Shown here one piece after another: positions 17,747 through 25,929 of a DNA stretch of 36,948 nt. Numbering within the stretch: position 1 is the first letter of the stretch; every line of letters starts with the position of its first letter. Under the pieces are notes generated by a model, which was not told where the DNA came from, made no database searches, and saw only the letters and a program-made list of their open reading frames with translations. Position numbers and translations under genes: made by a program. The DNA comes from an uncultured Bacteroidota bacterium (GTDB taxonomy: Bacteria > Bacteroidota > Bacteroidia > Chitinophagales > Chitinophagaceae), in assembly GCA_903851465.1 (NCBI GenBank), contig CAINOI010000041.1, positions 1-36,948 on the forward strand, in the 5' to 3' direction.

Positions 17747-18913
17747 TTATTGAGACACTAGCGTTTTATGATAGGCTGCTGCCATTGCTTGTAAATCTGA
17801 TTCCACGACTTCCTTCTTTTTATCCGCCACTTCTACAAATAGCGCATACAATGCATCGATATCGTTTCTGTTGAAATCATATCCTAATTTGTGCAAACGG
17901 TGCGCTAGCGCTGATCTTCCGCTTCTTGCTGTTAAAACAATTTTAGTATCTTCTGCACCTACTTCTGCAGGATTCATGATCTCATAAGTTTGTGCTTCTT
18001 TCAAAAATCCATCCTGATGTATGCCCGATGAATGTGAAAACGCATTGGATCCTACAATCGCTTTATTAGGTTGCACTGCCATGCGCATCACTTCTGATAC
18101 TTCACGACTAATTGGATTTAATAATTTTGGATTGATACTTGTGTAATAGCCTAAGTCTTTATGTTGATTTAAAATCATCACTACTTCTTCTAATGCGGTA
18201 TTACCTGCGCGCTCGCCTAATCCATTGATGGTACATTCAATTTGTCTTGCACCACCTAACACTCCTGCAATAGAATTTGCAGTGGCCAATCCTAAATCGT
18301 TATGGCAATGACAAGACAACACTGCTTTGTCAATATTGGGTACATTGTTCCATAAATAAGCCATCTTTTCTTGGTACTGATGTGGCAAACAATATCCAGT
18401 CGTGTCTGGAATATTTAAAGTGGTTGCACCTGCTTTCACAACCGCTTCTATCACTTGTGCTAAGTACACATTGTCTGTTCTTCCTGCATCTTCTGCATAA
18501 AATTCAACATCGTCTGTAAAATTTCTTGCCATCTTCACTGCTTGCACAGCTCGTTCTATGATCGCTTCTCTTGTACTATTGAATTTATATTTTATGTGTA
18601 AGTCGGAAGTACCAATACCCGTGTGGATTCTAAAACGTGCTGCAGGCTTCAATGCTTCTGCTGCCACTTCGATATCTTTTTGCACCGCTCTTGTCAATCC
18701 GCAAATCACGGTATTTTTTAAGGTCTTTGCAATTTGGTGCACCGAATCAAAATCGCCTGGACTTGACACCGGGAATCCTGCTTCCAATATATCTACGCCT
18801 AGCTCCTCTAACCTTACGGCTAAGGCCAATTTCTCCTTGGTGTTCAATTTGCAACCAGGTACCTGCTCCCCATCTCTTAGGGTTGTGTCAAAAATGTAGA
18901 CTTTTTCGCTCAT
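17747..18913 (-). CDS. leuA: 2-isopropylmalate synthase, short form without the leucine-sensing domain
   Basis: 388 residues from the ATG at 18913; the open frame runs 48 codons further, but that part looks like leader sequence. The TIM-barrel begins [16 protein letters not shown] (metal ligand D9), has the metal-binding H202 and H204 in [10 protein letters not shown], and [15 protein letters not shown]. The HSSGIHQDG segment belongs to the linker subdomains. It condenses acetyl-CoA with 2-oxoisovalerate, the committing step of leucine synthesis. E. coli LeuA has about 520 residues because of a C-terminal allosteric domain; here the protein stops after the linker, so direct leucine inhibition is unlikely. 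First gene of the leu-ilv cluster. Confidence 0.94.
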   Translation of the reverse strand: MSEKVYIFDTTLRDGEQVPGCKLNTKEKLALAVRLEELGVDILEAGFPVSSPGDFDSVHQIAKTLKNTVICGLTRAVQKDIEVAAEALKPAARFRIHTGIGTSDLHIKYKFNSTREAIIERAVQAVKMARNFTDDVEFYAEDAGRTDNVYLAQVIEAVVKAGATTLNIPDTTGYCLPHQYQEKMAYLWNNVPNIDKAVLSCHCHNDLGLATANSIAGVLGGARQIECTINGLGERAGNTALEEVVMILNQHKDLGYYTSINPKLLNPISREVSEVMRMAVQPNKAIVGSNAFSHSSGIHQDGFLKEAQTYEIMNPAEVGAEDTKIVLTARSGRSALAHRLHKLGYDFNRNDIDALYALFVEVADKKKEVVESDLQAMAAAYHKTLVSQ

Positions 18914-18946
18914 CTCATTGATTTTGAATAGTTTATAGATACAAAA

Positions 18947-18961
18947 CGGGCTAAATGCCCG
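18947..18961 (-). promoter_or_regulatory. GC-rich hairpin in the leuA leader
   Basis: On the minus strand CGGGC and GCCCG enclose the loop ATTTA and are followed by TTTT, 33 bases before the leuA ATG. It resembles a short terminator/attenuator or, if transcription starts at the nearby -7 box, a 5' stabilising hairpin. No leucine-rich leader peptide is seen. Confidence 0.4.
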
Positions 18962-18970
18962 CTTTATGTT

Positions 18971-18978
18971 CAAATTTA
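18971..18978 (-). promoter_or_regulatory. Possible -7 box for the leu-ilv operon
   Basis: The minus strand reads TAAATTTG, a perfect match to TAnnTTTG, 58 bases before the leuA start. A TTG element at the correct distance is missing. A start here would put the GC-rich hairpin near the 5' end of the message. Confidence 0.3.
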
Positions 18979-19018
18979 TCGATTCAGGCCGGGTGTTTTT
19001 GATCATTTTTATACCTAT

Positions 19019-19077
19019 TTTACAGTGTGTAAAGGGTCCAATATTTGGATAATACATTGATTTTCAATAAATTGAAA
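19019..19077. promoter_or_regulatory. Cluster of three inverted repeats in the divergent leuA / 19092 control region
   Basis: TTTACA-GTG-TGTAAA (19019-19033), TCCAA-TAT-TTGGA (19037-19049) and TTTCAAT-AA-ATTGAAA (19062-19077) follow each other in 59 bases. All arms pair perfectly. They sit between two divergent genes and are candidates for binding sites of one or more regulators. An Lrp/AsnC-type regulator would make sense beside leuA, but this is a guess. Confidence 0.4.
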
Positions 19078-19091
19078 CAAATTCAGTTACG

Positions 19092-20657
19092 ATGCCCAAC
19101 CTGAGTACGGACAGCCTGTTTATTTTGTTAAAATCCCTCGAAAGGGCTGAGAAACGCAACTTCAAATTGTATGTTACCCGCAATTCTGCGTCTACCGACT
19201 TAAAGATCATCCAGCTTTTTGATGCACTAGACAAAATGAAGGATTATGACGAGGAAGAGCTTTTAACCAAAAATGAGTCCATCCAGAAGCAGCAGCTATC
19301 AAACTTAAAAGCACATTTATACGATCAAATTTTAGCGAGCCTTAGGGTGTTGAAGCAACACGAGAATATTGACTTGCAAATTCATGAACAATTGGACCAT
19401 GCTAAAATTTTATACAACAAAGGACTTTACTTGCAGAGTTTGCGTTTGTTGGAGAAGATTAAAATATTGACCAAGCAAAACAACCAAGTCACTTATTTAT
19501 TACAAGTGTTGTTTTTAGAAAAAAAGATTGAGTCGCTTCATATTACCCGAAGCATACAAGATCGTGCTAAACAACTGAGCGAAGAAATTGATGACGTGAA
19601 CCAAAGGTTAGATTTGATTGCCAAAGCATCTAATCTTTCTTTACAATTATACGGTTGGTATATTCAACATGGTCATGCACGCAATGACGATGACCGCGCG
19701 ATATTAGATAAGATGATGCAGGATCCTGTTTTAGAAACCATCAAATCATCGACAGGTTTTTATGAACAGCTGTTTCGTTTTCAATGCATGTGCTGGCATA
19801 GTTTTATCAACCAAGATTTTTTAATGCATTATAGGTATAGTCAAAAATGGGTGGACTTATACGAAGCCAATGAGAACATGAAAACCATTGAGACGGCACA
19901 ATACATTAAAGGGTTACACAATTTAATAAGTGCGTTTTTTGATTTACGTAACCTACCAAAATTTAAGGATACGATTGAAGTGCTTGAACAATTTAGTCAG
20001 GAACCTATTGTATTGAATAATAAAAACAATCAGATTCAATGTTTTGTATACCTCTACATTGCAAAGATCAATCAACATTTTTTAGAAGGTAGTTTTAGCG
20101 AAGGCTTAAACATGATTCCTACAATGGAAGCGCAATTGCAAGAGATTGAGCCTTTCATTGATAGCCACCGTGTGTTGGTGTTTTACTATAAAATTGCTTG
20201 TTTGTATTTTGGTGCTGGGGAGCCTGCTATAGCCATTGATTATTTAAACAATATCATCAATTGGAAATTAAACCTTCGTGACGATTTACAATGTTACGCG
20301 CGCTTATTGCATTTAATTGCGCACTTTGAATTGGGCAATATGGAAGTGGTGAACTATTTATCAAAATCGGTGTATCGCTTTATGGGTAAGATGGATAACC
20401 TAAGTACGGTGGAGGAAGTCTTATTTAATTTCTTGAAAAAAATGATTCAAAAATATGGTCGTGCAGGTGTGGCTGGTATTAATAAAGAGGAACTTAAATT
20501 AGCTTTCGAAGATTTATTAACTGTATTAGGTCCATTGGAACATAATAAATTAGAGAGCCGTGCCTTTATGTATTTAGACATTATTTCTTGGCTAGAAAGT
20601 CATATTCAAAATAAGGATGTGCAAACCATCATTAAAGAAAAGAGTGCAGTAAAATAG
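19092..20657 (+). CDS. Conserved-looking helical protein of unknown function
   Basis: 521 residues, no signal peptide, no transmembrane segment and no catalytic motif that I recognise. It is rich in Leu, Lys, Glu and Gln and appears all-helical. From about residue 100 onward, paired-helix patterns such as HAKILYNKGLYLQSLRLLEKI, FYYKIACLYFGAGEPAIAIDYL and CYARLLHLIAHFELGN look like degenerate TPR or SEL-type repeats, so a cytoplasmic scaffold role is plausible. It is transcribed away from leuA across a 178-base region with several inverted repeats and ends four bases before the convergent S51 peptidase gene. I recall similar proteins as hypothetical in Bacteroidota genomes; the link to leucine synthesis is unproven. 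Confidence 0.85.
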   Translation: MPNLSTDSLFILLKSLERAEKRNFKLYVTRNSASTDLKIIQLFDALDKMKDYDEEELLTKNESIQKQQLSNLKAHLYDQILASLRVLKQHENIDLQIHEQLDHAKILYNKGLYLQSLRLLEKIKILTKQNNQVTYLLQVLFLEKKIESLHITRSIQDRAKQLSEEIDDVNQRLDLIAKASNLSLQLYGWYIQHGHARNDDDRAILDKMMQDPVLETIKSSTGFYEQLFRFQCMCWHSFINQDFLMHYRYSQKWVDLYEANENMKTIETAQYIKGLHNLISAFFDLRNLPKFKDTIEVLEQFSQEPIVLNNKNNQIQCFVYLYIAKINQHFLEGSFSEGLNMIPTMEAQLQEIEPFIDSHRVLVFYYKIACLYFGAGEPAIAIDYLNNIINWKLNLRDDLQCYARLLHLIAHFELGNMEVVNYLSKSVYRFMGKMDNLSTVEEVLFNFLKKMIQKYGRAGVAGINKEELKLAFEDLLTVLGPLEHNKLESRAFMYLDIISWLESHIQNKDVQTIIKEKSAVK

Positions 20658-20661
20658 TTGG

Positions 20662-21504
20662 CTACTTTATTACTTGATGTGTATTCAAATCAAACGACTG
20701 TCCGCTGTATAACATCTTAAATGGCTTAAGGACTTTGCCATAGCTTACTTTTTGTTTAGCCCAGTCTTTTGCGTCATATACCATGACGTAAGAATTACCC
20801 CACACCTTAAATTGATTACCCTCAACAATAATCGCTGTAGATTCATCTATACCTACCCCTAAATGCGTTGGATATTTTTCAATCACTGGAATTAAATCAA
20901 ATTGTCTATTGCGTACCAATACATGTTGATCGATGTCTACATTTTGTATAAATGAAAATGCGGGTTGAAAAGGAAAACTTTTAGTAAGGTCTTTTCTTGC
21001 GTCACCACCAACCAATAATGCACCCATAATGGTGGCGCCGGCAGAAGTACCCATGATCACACCCCCTCTGTCTAATAAGGCAAGCATCTCTTTATACAAT
21101 TGGGTGTTGCCATAAGCTGCGGCAATTAGATCCTGGTCACCTCCGCCAAAGAAAAGGCCTTTTGCCTTTCTCATTAATGTAATGTTTTCTGGCGCATCTG
21201 CTTTGGCTTTGTCTCTAGTATGTATAGTCGACAAATTCGTAAAACCTCTGGAACTGAATTTTTCTAAATGCCCTCCCTCCTGAATGTATTTTTCGTCAGT
21301 GGTAGCAGTTGGAATGTACACAACAGGCTGATCCTTGCCGCCACAATGTGCTGCAAAAAATTCAAATAATGAATCTGGAATAGAACCACCTCCAATAATG
21401 ATTAGTTTACCCTTGTAATTGAAATAAGGGTTTGTAGATACTTGTGCGTTTACATGAAAGACAGCTAAAAAAAATACGCAAGTGAGTATAATTATTTTTT
21501 TCAT
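20662..21504 (-). CDS. Secreted cyanophycinase-like S51 family peptidase
   Basis: 280 residues. A signal peptide with a good cleavage site (ANA|QV at 20/21) precedes the domain. The nucleophile is S154 in MGTSAGATIMG; GKLIIIGGGS at the start and GLFFGGGDQDLIAA before the nucleophile are standard S51 landmarks. Family members cut beta-aspartyl or alpha-aspartyl peptide bonds; cyanophycinase degrades the Asp-Arg polymer cyanophycin to dipeptides. No cyanophycin synthetase is in the window, so the substrate may be external polymer or isoaspartyl peptides. The gene follows the acyl-CoA synthetase by about 100 bases but a long A/T palindrome lies between them. Confidence 0.9.
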   Translation of the reverse strand: MKKIIILTCVFFLAVFHVNAQVSTNPYFNYKGKLIIIGGGSIPDSLFEFFAAHCGGKDQPVVYIPTATTDEKYIQEGGHLEKFSSRGFTNLSTIHTRDKAKADAPENITLMRKAKGLFFGGGDQDLIAAAYGNTQLYKEMLALLDRGGVIMGTSAGATIMGALLVGGDARKDLTKSFPFQPAFSFIQNVDIDQHVLVRNRQFDLIPVIEKYPTHLGVGIDESTAIIVEGNQFKVWGNSYVMVYDAKDWAKQKVSYGKVLKPFKMLYSGQSFDLNTHQVIK

Positions 21505-21581
21505 TCAGGAAACTTTTTTTAGTTGAATCAATGACCGACTCAGCAAACTTTAATTTTATTAGTTCATTCTATGTTTGACTC

Positions 21582-21607
21582 ATTAAAATTGATAAATCAA
21601 TTTTAAT
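21582..21607. repeat. 26-base near-perfect palindrome between the acyl-CoA synthetase and cyanophycinase genes
   Basis: ATTAAAATTGAT (21582-21593) and ATCAATTTTAAT (21596-21607) are exact reverse complements around AA. It begins one base after the stop codon of the acyl-CoA synthetase gene on the minus strand. It could form an A/U-rich 3' hairpin in that message or act as an operator for the downstream gene. Confidence 0.8.
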
Positions 21608-21608
21608 A

Positions 21609-23393
21609 TTACCCTTGGTACATTAAGTCAATCTCTTTTTCAAAATTCGCAAGCACTTGCTTACGACGAATACTTAGTTTAGGCGTCATCTCTCCTTGGT
21701 CAATGGTAAACTCTCTAGGTATTAAAGTGAATTTTTTCACTTGCTCAACCTGATTGAATAATTGATTGTATTCTGCAACAATCGTTTCAAACATAGCAAA
21801 TACCTTGCTATCTTGAACAATGGCCTCATTGCTTGTATACTCAATATCATTGTGTTTTGCCCATTCTCTCAATTTAGCAAAACTAGGCACCACCAAGGCA
21901 CTCACCATTTTTTTATTGTCTCCAATTAAAACAATTTGTTCGATGAAAGGACTTTCCTTCATCTTATTTTCGATTGGTTGTGGCGCTACATATTTACCAC
22001 CACTTGTTTTAAACAATTCTTTTTTACGATCTGTGATTTTTAAAAACTTACCATCTACTATTTCACCTATATCTCCTGTATGCAACCAGCCATTGATGAT
22101 GGTTTCTGCAGTTAGTTCTGGTAATTTATAATAACCTTTCATCACACTTGGTCCTGCAACACAAATTTCACCGTCTTCTTCTAATTTCATTTCAACACCT
22201 TGAATAGGCAAGCCCACTGTGCCAAATTTCATATCCCCTGGTGTTCTAAAGTTGATACTAATAATTGGACTGTTTTCTGTTGGACCGTATCCTTCAAATA
22301 CCGGTATTTGAGCGGCATTAAAGATGCGCAATAATTTTACTTGACATGCAGCACCACCTGTTACAATGAATTTGACATTACCACCCAATCCTTCTCTCCA
22401 CTTGCTAAAAATAATTTTATTCGCAAGTTTCAATTGAAACTGGTACCATGCTGAACCTGGATGTAGATTGTCATATTGTTCGCCTAAGGCAACCGCCCAG
22501 AAAAATAATTTTCGCTTAATGCCTGTTAATTCTTCGCCCTTAAGCATAATTTTTTCGAATACTTTTTCCAATAGTCTTGGCACGGTTGAGAATCCGTCTG
22601 GTGCAACTTCTTTTAAGTTCTCGCCAATTGTTTCCATGGATTCTGCATAGTAGATACTCATCCCACTATACAAATAAATATAAGATGCGACTTTTTCAAA
22701 AATATGATTCAAGGGTAAAAAGCTCAATACTTTTTGATCAGGTGCGTCTGGAAAAGGAAAACTTTGTTTACCTGATTGTAAATTGAAATAAATATTGTTA
22801 TGTGTTAACATAACACCCTTTGGTGTACCTGTTGTACCCGAAGTATAAATAAAAGTAGCAACCTGCTCTACCGGGATTGTTTTTTTAATGACTTCTACTT
22901 GTTCCAATAAATCTGCATCTTGTAAACACAATTCTGACCAGTGCTTTGCGCCTTCTATAGGATCAAAAGTATAGACCTCTTTTAAACAAGGCACTTTGTC
23001 TTTAACAGACATTACTTTATTGTATAATTCTTGATTGCTCGCAAACATGTATTTCACAGATGCGTCATTCAAAATAAAAGTCAACTCTAAAGGATTGGTC
23101 GTTGGATAAACAGGCACCCAGATGACTCCAATTTGTTGTGTTGCCATATCGGCCATCAACCATTCTGGTCTATTGCTACTAATGATGGCAATTTTATCTG
23201 ATCCCTCTGGCGTAAAATCATTGCCAGATAAGCCTAGACTCAATAATCCTGCGCTTAAAGCATTCACTGTTGAAGCTACTTCGGTTGTTGAATAGGTTCT
23301 CCATCCACCGTTTTCTTTTGCAGCCAACATGACTTCTTGAGGAAATTTTGTTAACTGATGTTCTATACAATCAAAGAGTCTTTTAGATTCCAT
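21609..23393 (-). CDS. Long-chain fatty acid-CoA ligase, AMP-binding family
   Basis: 594 residues, the size of the FAA1-like branch of acyl-CoA synthetases. The P-loop-like AMP motif FIYTSGTTGTPKGVMLTH spans residues 181-198; FLPLNHIFEKVASYIYLYSG, GGAACQVKLLRIFNA, EGYGPTENSPII and the hinge/adenylate motif GWLHTGDIGEIVDGKFLKITDRKKE follow in the family order. It activates free long-chain fatty acids with ATP and CoA at the inner face of the membrane for lipid synthesis or beta-oxidation. A strong terminator separates it from the upstream DUF1015 gene, so it has its own promoter in the short gap. Substrate chain length cannot be read from sequence. Confidence 0.95.
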   Translation of the reverse strand: MESKRLFDCIEHQLTKFPQEVMLAAKENGGWRTYSTTEVASTVNALSAGLLSLGLSGNDFTPEGSDKIAIISSNRPEWLMADMATQQIGVIWVPVYPTTNPLELTFILNDASVKYMFASNQELYNKVMSVKDKVPCLKEVYTFDPIEGAKHWSELCLQDADLLEQVEVIKKTIPVEQVATFIYTSGTTGTPKGVMLTHNNIYFNLQSGKQSFPFPDAPDQKVLSFLPLNHIFEKVASYIYLYSGMSIYYAESMETIGENLKEVAPDGFSTVPRLLEKVFEKIMLKGEELTGIKRKLFFWAVALGEQYDNLHPGSAWYQFQLKLANKIIFSKWREGLGGNVKFIVTGGAACQVKLLRIFNAAQIPVFEGYGPTENSPIISINFRTPGDMKFGTVGLPIQGVEMKLEEDGEICVAGPSVMKGYYKLPELTAETIINGWLHTGDIGEIVDGKFLKITDRKKELFKTSGGKYVAPQPIENKMKESPFIEQIVLIGDNKKMVSALVVPSFAKLREWAKHNDIEYTSNEAIVQDSKVFAMFETIVAEYNQLFNQVEQVKKFTLIPREFTIDQGEMTPKLSIRRKQVLANFEKEIDLMYQG

Positions 23394-23421
23394 ATGTCAA
23401 GCAATTTGTCCAACAAAATAC

Positions 23422-23449
23422 AAAAAAAACCAGTCTTTTGACTGGTTTT
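23422..23449 (-). terminator. Rho-independent terminator of the DUF1015 gene
   Basis: AAAACCAGTC and GACTGGTTTT pair perfectly around a four-base loop (23426-23449), and on the minus strand eight T residues follow. It is placed between the DUF1015 stop codon and the acyl-CoA synthetase start. Confidence 0.88.
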
Positions 23450-23514
23450 AGAAAGGAATTATGTGCAACTCATCTTTTATATAAAACTTATTAAAGTTGA
23501 GTATTTAGTGTTTT

Positions 23515-24756
23515 TTAGTTATTGGAATCATTGATCATATGGGTCAATAAGCCATCTCTTAACTTTGGTTCAAACCAAGTGCTTTTTGGTGGCATCACTT
23601 CACCCGCATCTGCAATATTGAATAACTGGTCGATCGTTACTGGATACAAACTAATCGCCAAAGCCATCTCACCGCTATCCACTCTAGCTTCTAGCGCTTC
23701 CATCCCACGTATACCGCCCACAAAATCAATTCTTTTGTCGACGCGTTGGTCTTTAATGCCTAATAATTTGTCTAAAATATTATTCGATAAAATGGTCACA
23801 TCTAAAACACCAATCGGGTCTGCATCGTTATAAGTACCTGCCTTTGCAGTCAACGCATACCATTGATGATTCATATACAATCCAAAACGATGTAAAGCGT
23901 CTGGTTTAAACGCAGCATCCATTGTTTGAACATCAAAGTCTTGAGCTAGTGCAGCTAAAAATGCAGTTGCTTCATGTCCATTCAAGTCTTTCACCACTCT
24001 ATTGTAATCCATGATCGCCAATTGATTGGATGGAAACAAAGTCGTTAAGAAATAGTCAGCACTTGTATTTTGTTTACCAATTGCGGTTCTCACTTTAGCT
24101 GCCGATGCTGCTCTGTGATGTCCGTCTGCGATATAAGTACATGGCACTTCTGTTTCAAATAGTTGCGTAATTTGTGCTATGGTATCCGTATCGCTCACTG
24201 CCCAAAGGGTATGTTGGATGCCGTCATCAGCAGTAAAATCATAGACTGCATTTTTAGTTGTCTTCCACTTTTCTATCAAAGTATCAATTGCATCCTGATT
24301 GCGGTAGGCTAAAAAAACATTGCCGGTTTGTGCACCAATCGTCTTCATATGATTGATTCTATCCTGCTCTTTTTCGGGCCGTGTAAACTCATGCTTTTTA
24401 ATAATACCATTTTCATAATCATCCACACTGCTAACACATACCAATCCAGTTTGTGCACGACCATCCATGATTAATTGATAAATATAATAACATGGTTTGG
24501 ATTCTTTAAACAACACATCTCTTTGCATGAATGCATTTAAATTATCCAATGCAATATCATACACTTGTTGACTATGGATGTCTACCGTTTCTGGTAAATC
24601 AATTTCACTCTTGGTGATATGTAAAAAAGAATAGGCGTTGCCAACAGCTTCTGCTTTTGCTTCTGCGCTATTTAAAACATCGTAAGGTTTACTTGCAACT
24701 TGCTTCGCTAATTGTGGCTGAGGACGCAATGCTTCGAAAGGACTAATTTTTGCCAT
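23515..24756 (-). CDS. DUF1015 family protein
   Basis: 413 residues, the usual family length. The start MAKISPFEALRPQP, the conserved basic/acidic block KKHEFTRPEKEQDR (residues 120-133) and YIADGHHRAASAA (DGHHR at 211-215) are the family's hallmarks. The function is not established to my knowledge. The DGHHR motif resembles the phosphate-handling motif of the ParB/sulfiredoxin fold used by free-serine kinases such as SerK and SbnI. The gene lies 91 bases downstream of serC, so a role around phosphoserine is an attractive inference. In many Bacteroidota serA stands next to these genes as I recall; it is absent here. The terminator at 23422-23449 ends the unit. Confidence 0.9.
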   Translation of the reverse strand: MAKISPFEALRPQPQLAKQVASKPYDVLNSAEAKAEAVGNAYSFLHITKSEIDLPETVDIHSQQVYDIALDNLNAFMQRDVLFKESKPCYYIYQLIMDGRAQTGLVCVSSVDDYENGIIKKHEFTRPEKEQDRINHMKTIGAQTGNVFLAYRNQDAIDTLIEKWKTTKNAVYDFTADDGIQHTLWAVSDTDTIAQITQLFETEVPCTYIADGHHRAASAAKVRTAIGKQNTSADYFLTTLFPSNQLAIMDYNRVVKDLNGHEATAFLAALAQDFDVQTMDAAFKPDALHRFGLYMNHQWYALTAKAGTYNDADPIGVLDVTILSNNILDKLLGIKDQRVDKRIDFVGGIRGMEALEARVDSGEMALAISLYPVTIDQLFNIADAGEVMPPKSTWFEPKLRDGLLTHMINDSNN

Positions 24757-24809
24757 GGGGGCAAATATCGTTCATTTTACCGAATAAATTCGACTTGATT
24801 GGTATTGAT

Positions 24810-24838
24810 TCGTTAAAAATATTTTATTTTTTTAACGA
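24810..24838 (-). terminator. A/T-rich stem-loop after serC
   Basis: TCGTTAAAAA and TTTTTAACGA pair perfectly around a nine-base A/T loop, starting nine bases after the serC stop codon. It has little GC and no separate U-run on the minus strand, so it may only weaken transcription into the DUF1015 gene. Confidence 0.4.
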
Positions 24839-24847
24839 CCTATTTAC

Positions 24848-25906
24848 TTAATGAAATGCTTGCATTAAGTCGCAAAACGCGACTACACTTGACATAGGCA
24901 TTGCATTGTACATGCTTACTCTAATGCCACCCACTGTTCTATAACCTTTTACACCAATCATCCCATGTTCTTTGCACAAATTTAAAAAAGCGGCTTCTTT
25001 TGTTTGATCCTTTAAAAAGAAAACTGCATTCATCATACTTCTATCTTCCTTTGCAATAGGACAATAAAAATGTTCAGATGCATCAATTGTTTCGTATAAT
25101 AAATTTGCTTTTGCAGTATTTCTTTTTTCCATCTCTACCAATCCACCTTCTTTTTCAATCCATCTTAATGTGAGTAAACTTACATAAATCGAAAATACCG
25201 GAGGCGTGTTCAATAACGAACCTGCTTCAATGTGTTTTTGATAATCTAAAATAGCAGGAATACTTCTGTTCGTTTTTCCTAGAATTGATTTTTTAACCAC
25301 CACCATTGTCACACCCGCTACGCCCATATTTTTTTGTGCGCCAGCATAGATTAAATCAAACTGATGAAATGGGGTAGGTCTACAAAATATATCCGAACTC
25401 ATATCGCCCACTAATGGCACACCAAGCTGTGGGTAGCTATGCCATTGAGTTCCCTCCACCGTGTTATTGGTCGTAATATGCAAATAACTGGTATTGGCAG
25501 GCATTTCAATAGCCTTGTTGATGAAAGTATGTTTTTCTGTTGTGGTATCAGATACCACTTTGACTGGACCAAAAATTTGAGCTTCTTTTACTGCTTTATG
25601 CCCCCATACACCATTATCACAAATAGCCGCTAATCCATTTTCATCTAATAAATTCATAGGTACTTGCATAAACTGCATGGTGGCACCTCCTTGCAAAAAC
25701 AAGACTTCATAGTCTTCGCCTATGTCCATCAATCTTTTTACAATTTGTTTTGCCTCTTCTACTACCGCCACAAAATGAGTGGTTCTATGTCCAATTTCTA
25801 AAATAGATAATCCTGTGCCATTAAAATTATGAATAGCTGCTGCAGCTTCATCCAAAACTTCTTTTGGTAAAATGGAAGGGCCTGAATTAAAATTATGTAA
25901 TTGCAT
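24848..25906 (-). CDS. serC: Phosphoserine aminotransferase
   Basis: 352 residues. Class V PLP aminotransferase: the start HNFNSGPSILP is typical of SerC, the cofactor lysine is K192 in IYAGAQKNMGVAGV, and the second family block GDMSSDIFCRP precedes it. It transaminates 3-phosphohydroxypyruvate with glutamate to phosphoserine; in many bacteria it also serves pyridoxine synthesis. It follows the DUF502 gene by 23 bases and is probably co-transcribed with it. serA and serB are not in the window. Confidence 0.97.
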   Translation of the reverse strand: MQLHNFNSGPSILPKEVLDEAAAAIHNFNGTGLSILEIGHRTTHFVAVVEEAKQIVKRLMDIGEDYEVLFLQGGATMQFMQVPMNLLDENGLAAICDNGVWGHKAVKEAQIFGPVKVVSDTTTEKHTFINKAIEMPANTSYLHITTNNTVEGTQWHSYPQLGVPLVGDMSSDIFCRPTPFHQFDLIYAGAQKNMGVAGVTMVVVKKSILGKTNRSIPAILDYQKHIEAGSLLNTPPVFSIYVSLLTLRWIEKEGGLVEMEKRNTAKANLLYETIDASEHFYCPIAKEDRSMMNAVFFLKDQTKEAAFLNLCKEHGMIGVKGYRTVGGIRVSMYNAMPMSSVVAFCDLMQAFH

Positions 25907-25929
25907 TAGAGGATACTATTTTTTAAAAA

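Noticed and set aside
18914..19057. 48-codon N-terminal extension of leuA, or a leader peptide for attenuation
   Set aside because: The stretch does not resemble LeuA, which normally starts close to the FDTTLRDG motif, and it has only isolated Leu codons, so it is neither coding extension nor a leucine-sensing peptide.
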